A stretch of DNA of 64,000 nucleotides from NCBI GenBank assembly GCA_029953675.1, contig JAMWBK010000007.1, positions 1 to 64,000 on the forward strand, given 5' to 3'. The first letter of the stretch is position 1. The number at the start of each line of letters is the position of its first letter. The notes beneath the pieces were generated by a model. That model was not told where the DNA came from, made no database searches, and saw nothing but the letters and a program-made list of their open reading frames with translations. Below, piece after piece: positions 8,597-19,138 of the stretch. Source of the stretch: Rhodosorus marinus (lineage: Eukaryota > Rhodophyta > Stylonematophyceae > Stylonematales > Stylonemataceae). Both the position numbers and the translations under genes were made by a program.

Positions 8597-9018
8597 ACCT
8601 GTGACGACAGCCGCCGTACCACATACGTTGATCTTGCTGTTCCTAACCCTCAAGCTAGTCGTTATCTCCCGGCTGCGGGGGAGCGCCGTGGATCTGCCGC
8701 CGCCAGCATGAGACGCCGCAAAGAGATCAAATACGCGGGGGCTTTGTCTTCCCCTGGTGTTCGTGCTTCGGCACTAGCACATCGCTTGGTACCCCTGATC
8801 ATTGAGTGCTTTGGGTTCATGGACTCTGTTGGTTCTCGCTGGCTTCGGGAGTTGTTCCGCGAACGCCCTGACCGTCTTCAATCGTTGTTTACCCGTTTAA
8901 GTTTCCTGCTGTGGCGCATGAATGCCGCTTTGATGTTGGAGGCGCGAGTACTTCGCCGCGCTTAGTCTTTTTTTCCCCTCGGGGTTTTTTTTTCAGCCTC
9001 CGATTAAACCATTCGTTC
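8597..9018 (+). mobile_element. B-family 3' fragment
   Basis: Encodes the endonuclease C-terminus (VDLAVPNPQ... to EARVLRRA, stop near 8963), then the B 3' UTR: T tract, CCCCTCGGGG, T tract, and the terminal motif CCATTCGTTC. It is 5'-truncated and starts just after a 16-bp repeat block. Confidence 0.85.
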
Positions 9019-9165
9019 GTTCGACTAGGGAGATGTCGTCGTGTACCGCGGCGAGGGTAAGTGTTGGAAACCTTGGCCGCAGACCACGCAGGAATGGGGC
9101 TAGAGCAAGGGCATGTAGCACTGGCCCTAAAGGGTCTCCTTGTTGGGCTCCAGTGCGTGCCTCCA
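9019..9165 (-). mobile_element. A-family RT fragment
   Basis: Encodes RT motifs B and C only (GAQQGDPLGPVLHALALAP and VHDDISLV). It is joined on one side to the B terminus and on the other to a partial 16-bp unit (CCAGACTAACG). Confidence 0.75.
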
Positions 9166-9169
9166 GACT

Positions 9170-10245
9170 AACGGAAGCGGACAAGCACCTCAGGCCAACA
9201 TGAATATTCAGAATAACTGGAGCCGTCACTGTCAATCCTAATAGGGTGACAAGAAACACGGCACTCAACCTCATCATGATCAATCCGCTGTCTCTGTTCG
9301 AAACAGATGACTCCTGCCGCCGGTCTGCAAAACCTTTTACTTTCCTTCAAAATTCAAGTTTCAGCGCTCGTCAGAGCTTCCGCTTATACCAATAAAGGAC
9401 TTGCAAAGAACGCCCAGGTCATCTGGATCAGATCCCAGCTCCACGCAAAGACCGCGGACTTTGTGCGCGTGCATTTCGGCAGGATGAAAATGTCCAATGG
9501 AATGTTGGTGTAGAGACAGCAAAACCTTCATTGCCCAATTTTTATGTCCTGATTAGCATCGCCCCTCCAAGAGGCACAAAGATTGCGCGCGTGGACATGC
9601 GTCAGCCTCCAAGTATCTTCATCATCGCATGGTTGCCTCAGGTTCCCTGGAAAACTTTCACGGGCTTCAGAGTCTCTTCGCATGAACATGGAACATGTGA
9701 ATGGAAGGAATGTAATTTGTACCGCTTGGTAACAAAACAGCTAGAACATGAAAAACATCACCCAAAAATAGAATTCATGTTTCCACCCACACCACCACTA
9801 TGCCAATCGGTCCAATTAACATTGTGAAACTGGCTAAGGAGGGTTTTTAAACAAGTTTTTGAGAGTTTGTTGAAAGACTTTTGCAAGTATCTTTCATCAT
9901 CGTATGGTTGCCTCAGGTTCCGCGGAAAACTTTCACGGGCTTCAGAGTCTCTTCGCATGGACATGGAACATATGAATGAAAAAATGTGAATTTGCAGCGT
10001 TTGTTAGAAAAAATATCACCCAAAAATAGAGTTCATGCTTCCGCCCACACCTCCACCAGAAAAAATATCACCCAAAAATAGAGTTCATGTTTCCGCCCAC
10101 ACCACCTTTCCCAATCCATCCAATTAACATTGTGAAACTGACTAAGGGGGGTTTTTGAAAAAAGTTTTTATGAGTTTATTTAAACGCTCTTGACTTGTTT
10201 CATTTATCATGTTTAAAATGCGTATTTATTTCCCGGCGATGGCTT
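9170..10245. repeat. Non-coding region with a ~290-bp imperfect tandem duplication
   Basis: Segments 9605-9850 and 9890-10165 match each other imperfectly. They share ATGGTTGCCTCAGGTTCC, CACGGGCTTCAGAGTCTCTT and AATTAACATTGTGAAACTG. A short third piece around 10035-10085 repeats AAAAATAGAGTTCATG. No gene is recognised. Confidence 0.6.
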
Positions 10246-10250
10246 GAGCA

Positions 10251-10272
10251 CCGATTAAACCATTCGTTCGAG
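10251..10272 (+). mobile_element. Minimal B-family 3' terminus
   Basis: About 20 bases ending GATTAAACCATTCGTTC, the exact B terminus, with no further B sequence upstream. Confidence 0.55.
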
Positions 10273-10315
10273 CACAAGGAAAAATGGTTTAATGGGTACC
10301 AATGGGCAACCAGTG

Positions 10316-10536
10316 AGTTTCTCCGAGCGGAAGCTGCAGTTCTGTGAATCTCCTGCACAAGTACAATGAGCACCCTACTGAGTACTTGGCGCTTTTACGG
10401 CGTTTGAGTGCCGCCCTGTGGTGATATTCTAGCAACATGCTTGCCAAGGCGCGCCATCGGCGCCTGGGTTTGCATGCTTCCCTCCCTAGCTCTTAGTTCC
10501 TTTTCACACCTTGCGTAGCGCTTCAGGCTATGCTAG
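10316..10536 (+). mobile_element. C-family 3' tail fragment
   Basis: Ends with the C 3' UTR (GGCGCGCCATCGGCGCC palindrome region, then the GCGTAGC-GCTTCAG-GCTATGC hairpin and TAG). It is followed by a run of 19 A and then GCTAGTAAAATCCAGTAAA, the usual C tail motif. Confidence 0.75.
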
Positions 10537-10555
10537 AAAAAAAAAAAAAAAAAAA
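10537..10555. repeat. A19 homopolymer at C-element 3' end
   Basis: Nineteen A between two copies of the sequence GCTAG at the C terminus. This is the only C tail here with a long poly(A). Confidence 0.8.
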
Positions 10556-10779
10556 GCTAGTAAAATCCAGTAAAGCCCATTTGAACGAATCCTCGGTTTG
10601 AAGTGAACCTTTCGTGGTGGTACAACTTCTGGTCTCGAAGAGTATTTTCCTGGAGTCGAGCCTCGTGCTAGTATGTCTGGGAAAGGGGGTAACTCCAATC
10701 GGCTAGTGGCGATTTTTCTTCTTCTCTTGCAAGCCTCCACTCGGGACGGCTGATTCCTAGTAAAACCCGGAAAGATAAT

Positions 10780-10925
10780 CATGTTCGGACAATGTTCCCT
10801 ATAGAAAGTAGTCTTCTACCCCGCGCTGGGGTCTCCTTAGCCCAGTCCCTCCTGTTTTCCTTGCCTATCTCTAGCGCTACATTCGGTAGTTGGGGAACAA
10901 GTTGGAGTAAACGGAAAACTGTAAA
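10780..10925 (+). repeat. Dispersed repeat D
   Basis: About 145 bp from ATAATCATGTTCGGACAATG to the TCTAGCGCTACATTCGGTA region. Other copies lie at 11725-11870, 15650-15890 (minus), 41478-41615, 45265-45375 (minus) and 47925-48030 (minus). It contains CCCCGCGCTGGGG, a perfect-armed inverted repeat. It may be a SINE-like element or a reused regulatory segment; there is no coding potential. Confidence 0.65.
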
Positions 10926-11029
10926 CCCGCAGTCGAAAGATCGTTCAACTCCTCAGGTTTGTTGTGTTTTGCATGTTCGCCATTGCCTTTTTTTTTTTTT
11001 TTTACCTGGTTAAGTGGTGAAGTCTGGGA

Positions 11030-11661
11030 GTTTTCAGTGGTCGACACCCGGGTGGGACAGCGGGGGAGGGCACCTTGGGCATGTCTAATCGCCACCCTCT
11101 TCCCGTTTTCTTCCCGTCCCCAGTCAGCAAATTCTCGTCTAGTCTCCTGTACTGTATCACAAGCTTCGAATACCGGCGAGAACTTCTTCGCCGGTCAGAT
11201 TCCATAGCCATTACACACTCATCCAACCTGATTCACTTTTTCTTCTTCTCTTGGAAGCCTCAACTCGGGATGACTGATTCCTAGTAAAGCCCGGAAAGAT
11301 AATCATGTTCGGACAAGGACCCTATAGAAAGTAGACTCCTAGTTTTCAGCGGTCGACACCCGGGTGGGATAGCGGGGGAGGGGTGTCAGGACCTTGGGCA
11401 TGTCTAATCGCCACCCTCTTCCCGTTTTCTTCCCGTCCCCAGTCAGCAAATTCTCGTCTAGTCTCCTGTACTGTATCACAAGCTTCGAATACCGGCGAGA
11501 ACTTCTTCGCCGGTCAGATTCCATAGCCATTACACATTCATCCAACCTGATTCACTTTTTCTTCTTCTCTTGGAAGCCTCAACTCGGGATGACTGATTCC
11601 TAGTAAAGCCCGGAAAGATAATCATGTTCGGACAAGGACCCTATAGAAAGTAGACTCCTAC
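11030..11661. repeat. ~315-bp tandem duplication
   Basis: Segments 11030-11343 and 11345-11661 are almost identical, from GTTTTCAG(T/C)GGTCGACACC to ...CTATAGAAAGTAGACTCCTA. A third, diverged copy of the left half is at 11945-12090. T runs of 16-17 at about 10987 and 11900 precede the copies. No gene is supported. Confidence 0.75.
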
Positions 11662-11724
11662 CCCGCCACGTTCTTTCACTTCCAAAATAAGATTCGTATC
11701 CGGTGCAATGTTGTAGTGAGCGAC

Positions 11725-11870
11725 TAATGTAACCCCGCGCTGGGGTCTCCTTAGCTCAGTCCCTCCTGTTTTCCTTGCCTATCTCTAGCGCTACATTCGG
11801 TATTTGGGGAACAAGTTGGAGGAAACGGAAAACTGTAAACCCGCAGTCCAAAGATCGTTGCAACTCCTCA
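11725..11870 (+). repeat. Dispersed repeat D, second copy
   Basis: Matches 10815-10930 closely. With the flanking T run and the 11940-12090 segment it shows that a larger block (about 0.9 kb) was duplicated. Confidence 0.65.
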
Positions 11871-12224
11871 GGCGTTGTGTTTTGCATGCTCACCATTGCC
11901 TTTTTTTTTTTTTTTTTACCTGGTTAAGTGGAAAAGTCTGGGAGTTTTCAGCGGTCGACACCCGGGTGGGATAGCGGGGGAGGGGTGTCAGGACCTTGGA
12001 CATGTCTAATCGCCACCCTCTTCCCGTTTTCTTCCCGTCCCCAGTAAGCAAATTATCGTCTAGTCTCCCGTACTGTATCACCAGGTTCGAGCTTCGCCTC
12101 CTCTTCACGTCATCAACAATGTTCGACAATGTTCCATGGGGAATCGGGAAATCTGATTCAACCACCTCTGCTATGAGCCGATCGACGACATTACTACGTC
12201 TCATGCACCTGCTCTCGCCGAGGA

Positions 12225-12276
12225 GCTGAGCATGAAAGCTGCCTTGATGTTGGAGGCGCGCGATCTTCGCCGCTAG
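12225..12276 (+). mobile_element. B-family fragment lacking its 3' end
   Basis: Short B coding fragment (AALMLEARDLRR, stop TAG) that ends at the stop codon and continues straight into the 16-bp repeat. Confidence 0.6.
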
Positions 12277-12297
12277 TTTGGGGTTACGTTAGTCTGG
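12277..12297. repeat. Interstitial 16-bp repeat, G-rich orientation
   Basis: TTTGGGGTTACGTTAGTCTGG: 1.3 units in the G-rich orientation on the plus strand, at the boundary between the repeat/LINE mosaic and the first host gene. Confidence 0.75.
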
Positions 12298-12634
12298 ACT
12301 ACTGCAAACCGAAGATCTGTTTACAGTCCTCAGCGATTCTGCTATTCATTTTTGTAGAGACTATAGGATATTGTGTCCAATGCGAACAACTGGGAGAGGA
12401 CAGATTGCGTTCGACCTGGAATGTTAATGGCCTCCGTTCTTTACCGACACTGGGCATATAAGTAAACAAGCACCTCCGTCGGTCAAGACATTGTGACAAC
12501 ATCAGACACAAACCTGCATGAAGAAAGCTAGAGAAAGCAAAGGCATGAAGAAAGCTAGTAAAATCCAGAGAAAGCAAAGAAGGTAAAGGAGCTGGAGGAA
12601 AACCCAGTTCTAGTAGCGCAGGAACTTGGAAACA

Positions 12635-15310
12635 ATGACTTGGAAAAGAGTTCTGCTGTGGTCGGTTTTGGTATTATGGCTGTCTATTATCTCGGATGCC
12701 GTACCCTGCAGCCAGCCTAAGAGCTCGGTGCTTCCGGAGCATCTCAACACCGTGAGCAGACAGGCGGAATGTGATGGCGTCGGACCGCTGCCGGATTCCG
12801 TGCAACTGGAGAACATCCCAGGGTTCGACTCTAACTGTGTGAAGCTCGGAGACATTTTGACGCTTCCTGCCACTATATCTGAGTATGCCCTGTCTGCTTC
12901 TGGGGACCAGGATTCCAGCGCGATGGAGATTGTGAATGACATCATCGCTCCCGTCCAGGTAGCGATAGAGGTGGCTCTACAGTCACTTACGAATAGGGCG
13001 AATAATAACATCTGCTTTGGCAACTTTGCTGGAGGTGACCTCAAAGCAGAGGCAGACATCGATCAGGATCCTATGATGTACAACAAGTGCAAGGAGCTGC
13101 CGGTTATGTCGTCAGTAGAGTGGTCTGTATTCGCGTTCGCGATCACGACACCGTTCCCTGGATGCGTTACGGAGAAGAGTTCGACAGCAGCGTTCTGCGC
13201 AGCTGTTAGCATATGTCCGGACACCGGAATTCCCTCTGCAACACTCGCCATCAACGGGGCCGCTCTCGAGTGCCTCGGGCAGGACATGTCCGTTTTTAGC
13301 GGAGGAATCACCGCCGGGCTTTCCAAGGTCGCATCTTACGGTCTCGACTTCGTCACCTTTGGATTCTCATTGAGCAACTCGCTGGTCACGAAGGTCTACC
13401 TATACACCGGCCAGGATGACAGAGACTACAAGCTCATCGACTACGAAGTCCACGGCGTCTACCAGGACACCGTCAAGCTGAAGCTCAAGCTGGAGAAGTG
13501 GAACCTGCCCAAGGTGCTCGACCTTTCTGGATCACAGAAGCGAATCGTCTCAGTGAAGGGGTTGGAAAATGTTGAGTTTGAGGACACCGTCAAGGCCTTC
13601 GAGCCCGGCACCGACTCCGACGGCTGGGACACAGACATGCTCGACCTGCTCGAGTCGATCACAGACGTGACGCTCCAGGCGGCTCTGAGCATACAGCTCA
13701 AGATGAAGTTCAAGTTCTCTGCCATCCCGGGGCTGGGAAAGATTCTTCCGGATTCCAACTCGATGACTCTCGGAGACGTGGATATGTTCTTCACCACCGG
13801 AACAGTGACCCCGCCAGGAGACGACTACAAGGATATGGTCCTCAAACCCGGAGTCTACGCCTTTGCTGGAAGCAATGCTGTTGCCTCCGTTCTTGTGGGA
13901 ATTCTGGAGTATGCGCTTCAATTCGTGGGAAGCATCCTGGACCTGTTCGATTGGCTTCCATTCAAGATCGACGCCTCAGACCTGATCCCGAACTTCGACG
14001 TCGGAGCATCGGACAGCTTCGCCTTTGGATTTACGGCGAACACCGACTGTACTGCAATCATGCTCAACGTTCCGTTAATATTCGACTTTCTGGGCTATGT
14101 CACCCTTGAATGCAAGACCGACTACTCGTCGTTCAGGTGCTCGGTTACCACTGAGTTCAACAGCAAGTTCTTCGAAGCCATCGGCGAGGCGATCGAGGAG
14201 GGAGTCCTGTGGATCATCAATGAGACCGATGAGTTCTTCAATAACATTGGAAACACGATCGGAGCTGCCTTCGAGGACGCCGTTGAGGGTGCCGTCAGTG
14301 CCTTCTCCGAGGATAACCTGAAGGCTACCGCGAAGCTGATCTCAAAGGGGGCGCTCAGTATTGCAAACGATATCAAGGACGAGCTCGAGGGCTGGGGCAA
14401 GTGGTGCGAAACCGCATTTGACGATTTTGGTGATGCAGTTGCTGATCTTGCAGCCGGCGCTGTCAACGATATCTGCAGTGTTGGAAAGTCTCTCGTGGAT
14501 GAGGCCGAGGAGGCCCTCAACGATCTTTCAGATGCGCTCGAGGATGCAGCGGAGTATGTCGGAAATTTGTTTAGCTGCTCTCAAGGGAGTATCATCCAAG
14601 CCATCGCGGGATGCTCTGATTGCTGTGAGGGGATGGAAGCGGCCGTCAAGGTCCTGGAGGAGGTTGGAAACGACATCGAGGATGCCATCGTAGACATTAT
14701 GGATGGGCTCACCAGCGTCATGGACGATTTCGCAAACGGGGGCTTCGACGAATCTCAAAGCTACGAAAAAACCACAATAGACGAAAAAGATACGTACGGC
14801 TGCAACAAGGTGAAGGTCGAGAAGGTAACAAAGGAGTACTTCTGGTTTGTCGAAGTCAGCGAGAGTAGAAAAACAGTCGCAATAATTTCGGACGAGGATT
14901 GTGTCACCGCCGCGCTTGAACAAGCCAAAATCGTTGTCGAAAAGTACAACTCTACCGCCATCGCCCAAGATGCATTCCAGACAATCTCCGATGAAAACAA
15001 GGACGCTGTGTTCGGCGCTTCGATCACAGCAGACGATCTCTTGGAATTTGCCGACCTCAGTTGCTCTAGTGAACTAGAACGAGATCAGGTGGAGTCCGGA
15101 ACCCAGATCATGCCAGTTACCGTCACCTGCAGCGCCAATTCTATTGGCTCGGATGGATCCTTCACGGGAGACGTTGTCACGATCTCTCAAACCGGGAACG
15201 TCGATATGTCAAACGCGACGAGCAGGGGAGAAGCCGTTTCCCAGCTTTGGGATGATGTCAAGGCCCAGCTTGCGGAGGAGATCACCCCGACCGTGGCTCG
15301 CACACGGTAA
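12635..15310 (+). CDS. Large secreted acidic protein of unknown function
   Basis: ATG at 12635 is preferred over an upstream TTG because it directly precedes a signal peptide (KRVLLWSVLVLWLSI). About 891 residues, intronless, stop TAA. Residues 25-200 are Cys-containing and globular. About 510-700 is a strongly acidic, Ala/Asp/Glu-rich helical stretch with a few Cys (FSCSQ, CSDCCEG), looking like amphipathic helices. The rest alternates hydrophobic and polar segments without a clear TM helix. No family is recognised. Codon use (C/G third positions) is consistent and the frame is clean, so it is probably a real host gene for an extracellular or vacuolar protein. Confidence 0.85.
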   Translation: MTWKRVLLWSVLVLWLSIISDAVPCSQPKSSVLPEHLNTVSRQAECDGVGPLPDSVQLENIPGFDSNCVKLGDILTLPATISEYALSASGDQDSSAMEIVNDIIAPVQVAIEVALQSLTNRANNNICFGNFAGGDLKAEADIDQDPMMYNKCKELPVMSSVEWSVFAFAITTPFPGCVTEKSSTAAFCAAVSICPDTGIPSATLAINGAALECLGQDMSVFSGGITAGLSKVASYGLDFVTFGFSLSNSLVTKVYLYTGQDDRDYKLIDYEVHGVYQDTVKLKLKLEKWNLPKVLDLSGSQKRIVSVKGLENVEFEDTVKAFEPGTDSDGWDTDMLDLLESITDVTLQAALSIQLKMKFKFSAIPGLGKILPDSNSMTLGDVDMFFTTGTVTPPGDDYKDMVLKPGVYAFAGSNAVASVLVGILEYALQFVGSILDLFDWLPFKIDASDLIPNFDVGASDSFAFGFTANTDCTAIMLNVPLIFDFLGYVTLECKTDYSSFRCSVTTEFNSKFFEAIGEAIEEGVLWIINETDEFFNNIGNTIGAAFEDAVEGAVSAFSEDNLKATAKLISKGALSIANDIKDELEGWGKWCETAFDDFGDAVADLAAGAVNDICSVGKSLVDEAEEALNDLSDALEDAAEYVGNLFSCSQGSIIQAIAGCSDCCEGMEAAVKVLEEVGNDIEDAIVDIMDGLTSVMDDFANGGFDESQSYEKTTIDEKDTYGCNKVKVEKVTKEYFWFVEVSESRKTVAIISDEDCVTAALEQAKIVVEKYNSTAIAQDAFQTISDENKDAVFGASITADDLLEFADLSCSSELERDQVESGTQIMPVTVTCSANSIGSDGSFTGDVVTISQTGNVDMSNATSRGEAVSQLWDDVKAQLAEEITPTVARTR

Positions 15311-15433
15311 ACCATTTAAGAACAATTAGTGAACTCACTTGTCTCAACCTAAAGCGACTACACGTACAAGGTGGTTTTTACCCATTTCAGTTTGTAAAAC
15401 CAACTTCGTGGATTCATGAACTACAACATTACT

Positions 15434-15592
15434 GTTTAGTCGATTGAGTTTCTTGCTGTGGCGTATGCACGCTGCGTTGTTATTGGAGACCCGCGACCTT
15501 CGCGGTGCTTAGTCCTTCTTCCCCTCCGGGTTTTTTTCTTTTAGCCTCCGATTAAAGTATTCATTCATTTACCATTCGTTCATTTACAAGGT
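15434..15592 (+). mobile_element. Diverged B-family 3' tail
   Basis: Resembles the end of B ORF2 (LSFLLWRMHAALLLE...) with several changes, then TTCCCCTCCGGG, a T tract, and CAGCCTCCGATTAAA-like sequence. The terminus is imperfect (ATTCATTCATTTACCATTCGTTC). Confidence 0.65.
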
Positions 15593-15649
15593 TAACGCCT
15601 CTTTCGACAAAGGAATTAAACAGACAAACCACTCCACCAACTTGTTCCG

Positions 15650-15895
15650 TTTATTCCAATTTGTTACCTTTTATTCCAACTTGTTCCGTTTATTCCAACT
15701 ACAGAATGTAGCGCTAGAGAGATACTAGAGGAAGACGGGGGGGCTATGCTCAGGAGACCCCAGGGCGGTACTACCGAATGTAGCGCTAGAGAATACGCTA
15801 CGAAAGCAGGATGCGCTAGGCTACGGGGACCCCAGAGCGGGGTAGAAGACTACATTCAATAGGGAACATTGTCCGAACATGATCATCTTCGCGCA
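15650..15895 (-). repeat. Dispersed repeat D, inverted and partly duplicated
   Basis: Contains two copies of GAATGTAGCGCTAGAGA and two GGGGACC/AGACCCC cores, then GGGAACATTGTCCGAACATGAT. It is the reverse complement of the 10.8-kb copy. Confidence 0.65.
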
Positions 15896-16337
15896 TTGCA
15901 TGGATCGCTACGCGAGCCGTACCACGCCATAGTTCTCGATTAAGGTCCACACGCAGGAGGGCTTGCGCGTCTGTTTTGTGTTCAAGATGTACATCAGTTT
16001 CTTTGATGAAATCTTGGGCGGCTTGACCAAGTCGTCCAAACCCTTCGACTGCAAAAGGTACAGATTGGAAGTCGTTGTGGTCATCGATGACATCACGATA
16101 CTTGGATCGTTTTCCGGCCTCAGCGTTGGCGGCAGCATACCCGATATGACTTGGAGCTCGAGCGACTTTGTGGACTCGTAAGGAGGGGGTGCTGGAATTG
16201 CTCGACGAAACTTCGGCTGCTACCGCATCCCGTACCCTCGCACGCTGATATATTCTTCTCTATTAATTTGTTCCATATATTTGTGGACGTCTCATCCTTC
16301 CAGCAAGCAAAGCCTTCCAGCAAGCAAAGCCTTCAAG
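15896..16337. other. No gene recognised
   Basis: Short open frames only, with no consistent coding signal. CTTCCAGCAAGCAAAGC repeats in tandem near 16300-16335, next to the C3 insertion. Confidence 0.5.
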
Positions 16338-17430
16338 CATAGCCTACGTTCAGGGCGAGGGGGTCGACTGGGGTATCTGGCGAACGCGGTTGCGGAGTTG
16401 GCTTCGGGAGCTGTTATGGGGACGAGCTGAAGCGATTGAGGATTCTCCCCTCGACCGAGTTCTTGCCGATGACGGAGAGGCTAGCCCCGGGTCACCTGTT
16501 GCAGACTACCCGGGTTTGAGCCGATTGTGGAGCTCCCGCACTGATGTGATTCAGCATAGCCTCACCTGGGGCCAACACAGTGCCGCTCACATAGTCATGC
16601 TCAATTCTCCTCTCACTCCGCCTACCACTGCCGCTCGTCTCCGCGGCATGGTTGGCCACCTCTCGCACTTGTAGTTAACCACTCTACCGTCGTCATTGAG
16701 TCATCGTCTCGATGCTTTCCAGTTCCGTTCTGCCGCACGGATCTATCTCGGTTTGCCACAGGCTCCGTGGCACTCTAATCGGCCGTCTTTCTGTCAGGGA
16801 TGTGAGAGCCGGATTGACGCTTGTGGCTACCACTTCCTAGGTTCCTGCGGACTGTTGAGAGGTCTCCGTAGGAGGCGTCACACTTGCCTTAAGTACATCC
16901 TCAGCGAATTTTTGACTCGGATAGGGCATACGGTTGAGGTTGAGTCGGAACTGCCCAGATCAATCTCGGACTCTGCACCGCCCCGTTGTATAGCCGATCT
17001 CCTCGTCTCCGACGCTGCTGCCAGACACTCAACATATGTGGACCTTGCGATTACCTGCCCCGTGGCCAGCGCCCACCTCACCGCAGCCGCCCGCCGCCGG
17101 GGGGCCGCGGCTTCAGCCCTTCGAAGAGTTAAGGAACGACGGTATGCTGAGAGCATGGCCAGTCTGCCTTGCGCTGAGGGTCGCTCTCACCGGTTCCAGC
17201 CATTCATTGTGGAAAGCTTTGGTCACGTGGATAAGTCGGGTTTAGAGTGGTTGCGGAAATGTTTTGCTGAGCATCCTACTGAATATTTGGCGCTCTTGAG
17301 GCGTTTAAGTGTCTCCCTTTGGCGATATTCCAGCGACATGCTTTCCGAGGCGCGCCATCGGCGCCTGGGGTTGCATGCTTCCCTCCCTAGTTATTAGTTC
17401 ATCTTCACGCCTTGCGTAGCGCTTCAGGCT
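16338..17430 (+). mobile_element. C3: internally deleted C-family copy
   Basis: Starts with the N-terminal ORF2 region (WGIWRTRLRSWLR, 16371-16410) and jumps directly to the region after the RT (RELLWGRAEAIED). In C1 these are roughly 690 residues apart. Both flanks encode RSW at the join, so microhomology is likely. The remainder covers the CCHC-like finger (CQGCESRIDACGYHF...C) and endonuclease (IADLLVSDAAA, TYVDLAITCP), with one in-frame TAG near 16674. It ends in the C 3' hairpin and CTAGTAAAGTC. Confidence 0.8.
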
Positions 17431-17454
17431 ATGCTAGTAAAGTCTAGACTTCAA

Positions 17455-17580
17455 TGGTGGTTTACGTGCTTTAAGTTTCTTTGTGTGGCTAATGACTGCT
17501 GCTTTGTTGGTTCTAGCGGGCGATCTTGGCCTTGTATAGAATTTTCCACCTTTTGGGATTTTTTTTCTCGATCTCCGATT
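17455..17580 (+). mobile_element. Decayed B-family tail
   Basis: CTGCTTTGTTGGTTCTAGCG..., a T tract and CTCCGATTA resemble the B 3' end with many changes. It follows the C3 tail directly. Confidence 0.4.
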
Positions 17581-17705
17581 ATAGCTGTCATCGCCTCAGT
17601 ACATCTCCATAACAGCTCTCTCCAGGACCGAAACCTGGATCGATTCTTGTCCGGCATAGCGTCGCGTCTACTGAACACCTGTTGCGGACCATTCAATCAT
17701 GATGC
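17581..17705 (-). mobile_element. C-family internal fragment
   Basis: The minus strand encodes NRSRFRSWRELLWRCTEA, matching the C1 region DANRSGFRSWRELLWGRAEA. Confidence 0.6.
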
Positions 17706-17929
17706 AGGCCATCGGAATCCCAAAAGCACGGGCGAGCGAACGTTTTATCTTTCGTCATATTCCCTTGGACTGCAGATGAGTACACTTGTTTTTCTTTGAC
17801 CGTTTTACTCGTCTAAGCCAAAGACTTACAAAGCCCGATGCGCTACGCAATACGTAAACTAAGGACTAGGGGGGGGGAGCATAAAAGCCCAGGCGGTGGT
17901 GGCGCGCTCCGGCGAGAATGTTGCTAGAG
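17706..17929. other. No gene recognised
   Basis: Short unique spacer with one G9 run near 17866; no coding or RNA signal seen. Confidence 0.4.
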
Positions 17930-18235
17930 TGAACGAATGAATTGTTTAATCGGAGACTAAACGAAAAAACCCCGAGGGAAAGAAAAAGACTAAGCGCCGC
18001 GAAGGTCGCGCGCCTTCAAACCCGCAGGATTCGATGAGTACTGCCATAGAGCGACACGTGGACGGCGATTCAGCACAGGATATTCTTCAGCATGTTTAGC
18101 AAATAAGTGCCATGCCACAGAACGCCAAGCTTGAATTTTTTTTTTCCAGATTTCCAGATGGCAACAGCTTTCCACAATGAAAGGCTGGAACTGTAGAAAT
18201 GGGTGGAGTACACTGGGGTTACACTTGTCATGGAA
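17930..18235 (-). mobile_element. Chimeric B/C-family fragment
   Basis: Begins (reading leftwards from 18235) with C-like endonuclease sequence (FQPFIVESCCHLE) and ends with a B-like 3' UTR: AACCCCGAGGG-type core and a GATTAAACAATTCATTCG terminus. It may be a hybrid or a diverged lineage between B and C. Confidence 0.5.
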
Positions 18236-18369
18236 ACTACCGTACGCCTTCATGGCGCTTTAGTCGCGTCACAATAGCTAAATCTACCCCTGAGAAAAGA
18301 AGAAGAAGAAAGGCACTCGCGTAGTGGTACAGTATCCGATAGATATTCGTTCATCGCGTTGGTACACTT

Positions 18370-18482
18370 CTGGCGCATGAATGCCGCTTTGATGTTGAAA
18401 GCGCGAGTACTTCGCCGCGCTTAGTCTTTTTTTCCCCTCGGGGTTTTTTTTTTTTTTCAGCCTCCGATTAAACCATTCGTTC
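18370..18482 (+). mobile_element. B-family 3' tail fragment
   Basis: Last ~20 codons of B ORF2 (WRMNAALMLKARVLRRA), the CCCCTCGGGG core, a T tract, and the exact terminus CCATTCGTTC. Confidence 0.85.
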
Positions 18483-19028
18483 GTCTGATCCTTGAGTTCT
18501 CTGGGATTATGGACACCGTTGGTTTTCGTTAGCTTCTGGTTGGCCAGCTGGTTTTTTTTCCTTCAGTCTCCCGACCAAACAGAATCTTCCTATTCAATTC
18601 ACGTGGTAGCATCCAGTCAAAATCGCTTCGAAACACCGGTTGATATATTTTTGTTTTTCAGCGGAGATTCAAAGGAGTCAATCAATTAAATTGAAGAGCA
18701 AGAATCGAACAGGTTCATTTGCGAAGATATGACACCACCTGTCTTCTCAGGACAAGGCGCGGTTGGGTGCTGACGAGCATTGGAAACTTGCAGGGAAAGA
18801 TGATTCCTATGATCCAGCGAACCTGTGTCTCGAGGAACACGCGTTTTTGTGGTGATTTAAGGGGGTCTTCGCCGTCGTTTTCATCTTCTTCGTTGAACGT
18901 CTATACACTTTGTACAATCCCTTTGGGCGCTTTTAGCAAAGATGTTAAGATATGCCCATAAAATTGCTGGGGGCCGATTGGCTCGCATATCAGTGGGATT
19001 CGAGGTGGTAGTGGTTGGCGGCAGCCCA
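18483..19028. other. Spacer upstream of the RTX-repeat gene
   Basis: No gene recognised. AT-rich at first; the last part is the promoter of the next gene. Confidence 0.4.
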
Positions 19029-19034
19029 TATAAA
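19029..19034 (+). promoter_or_regulatory. TATA box of the RTX-repeat gene
   Basis: TATAAA about 105 bases upstream of the chosen ATG at 19139, in a stretch without competing ATGs. Confidence 0.5.
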
Positions 19035-19138
19035 GAGGTTGAGGGGAGTCGCCAATACCTCCGCGGTTGCGAAGATTTCGCAACTTTGAAGTGAGGAAGT
19101 TCGAAGTAACTGGATTGAGGATTGTGGAAACTGGTTCG

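Noticed and set aside
7598-8653. Long minus-strand open frame including residues such as SGVTLVWGG at both ends
   Set aside because: Those residues are the translated 16-bp repeat; only 7671-8566 is LINE-derived.
12635-15310. Membrane-protein reading of the large acidic protein
   Set aside because: Hydrophobic stretches after the signal peptide are short and mixed with charged residues.
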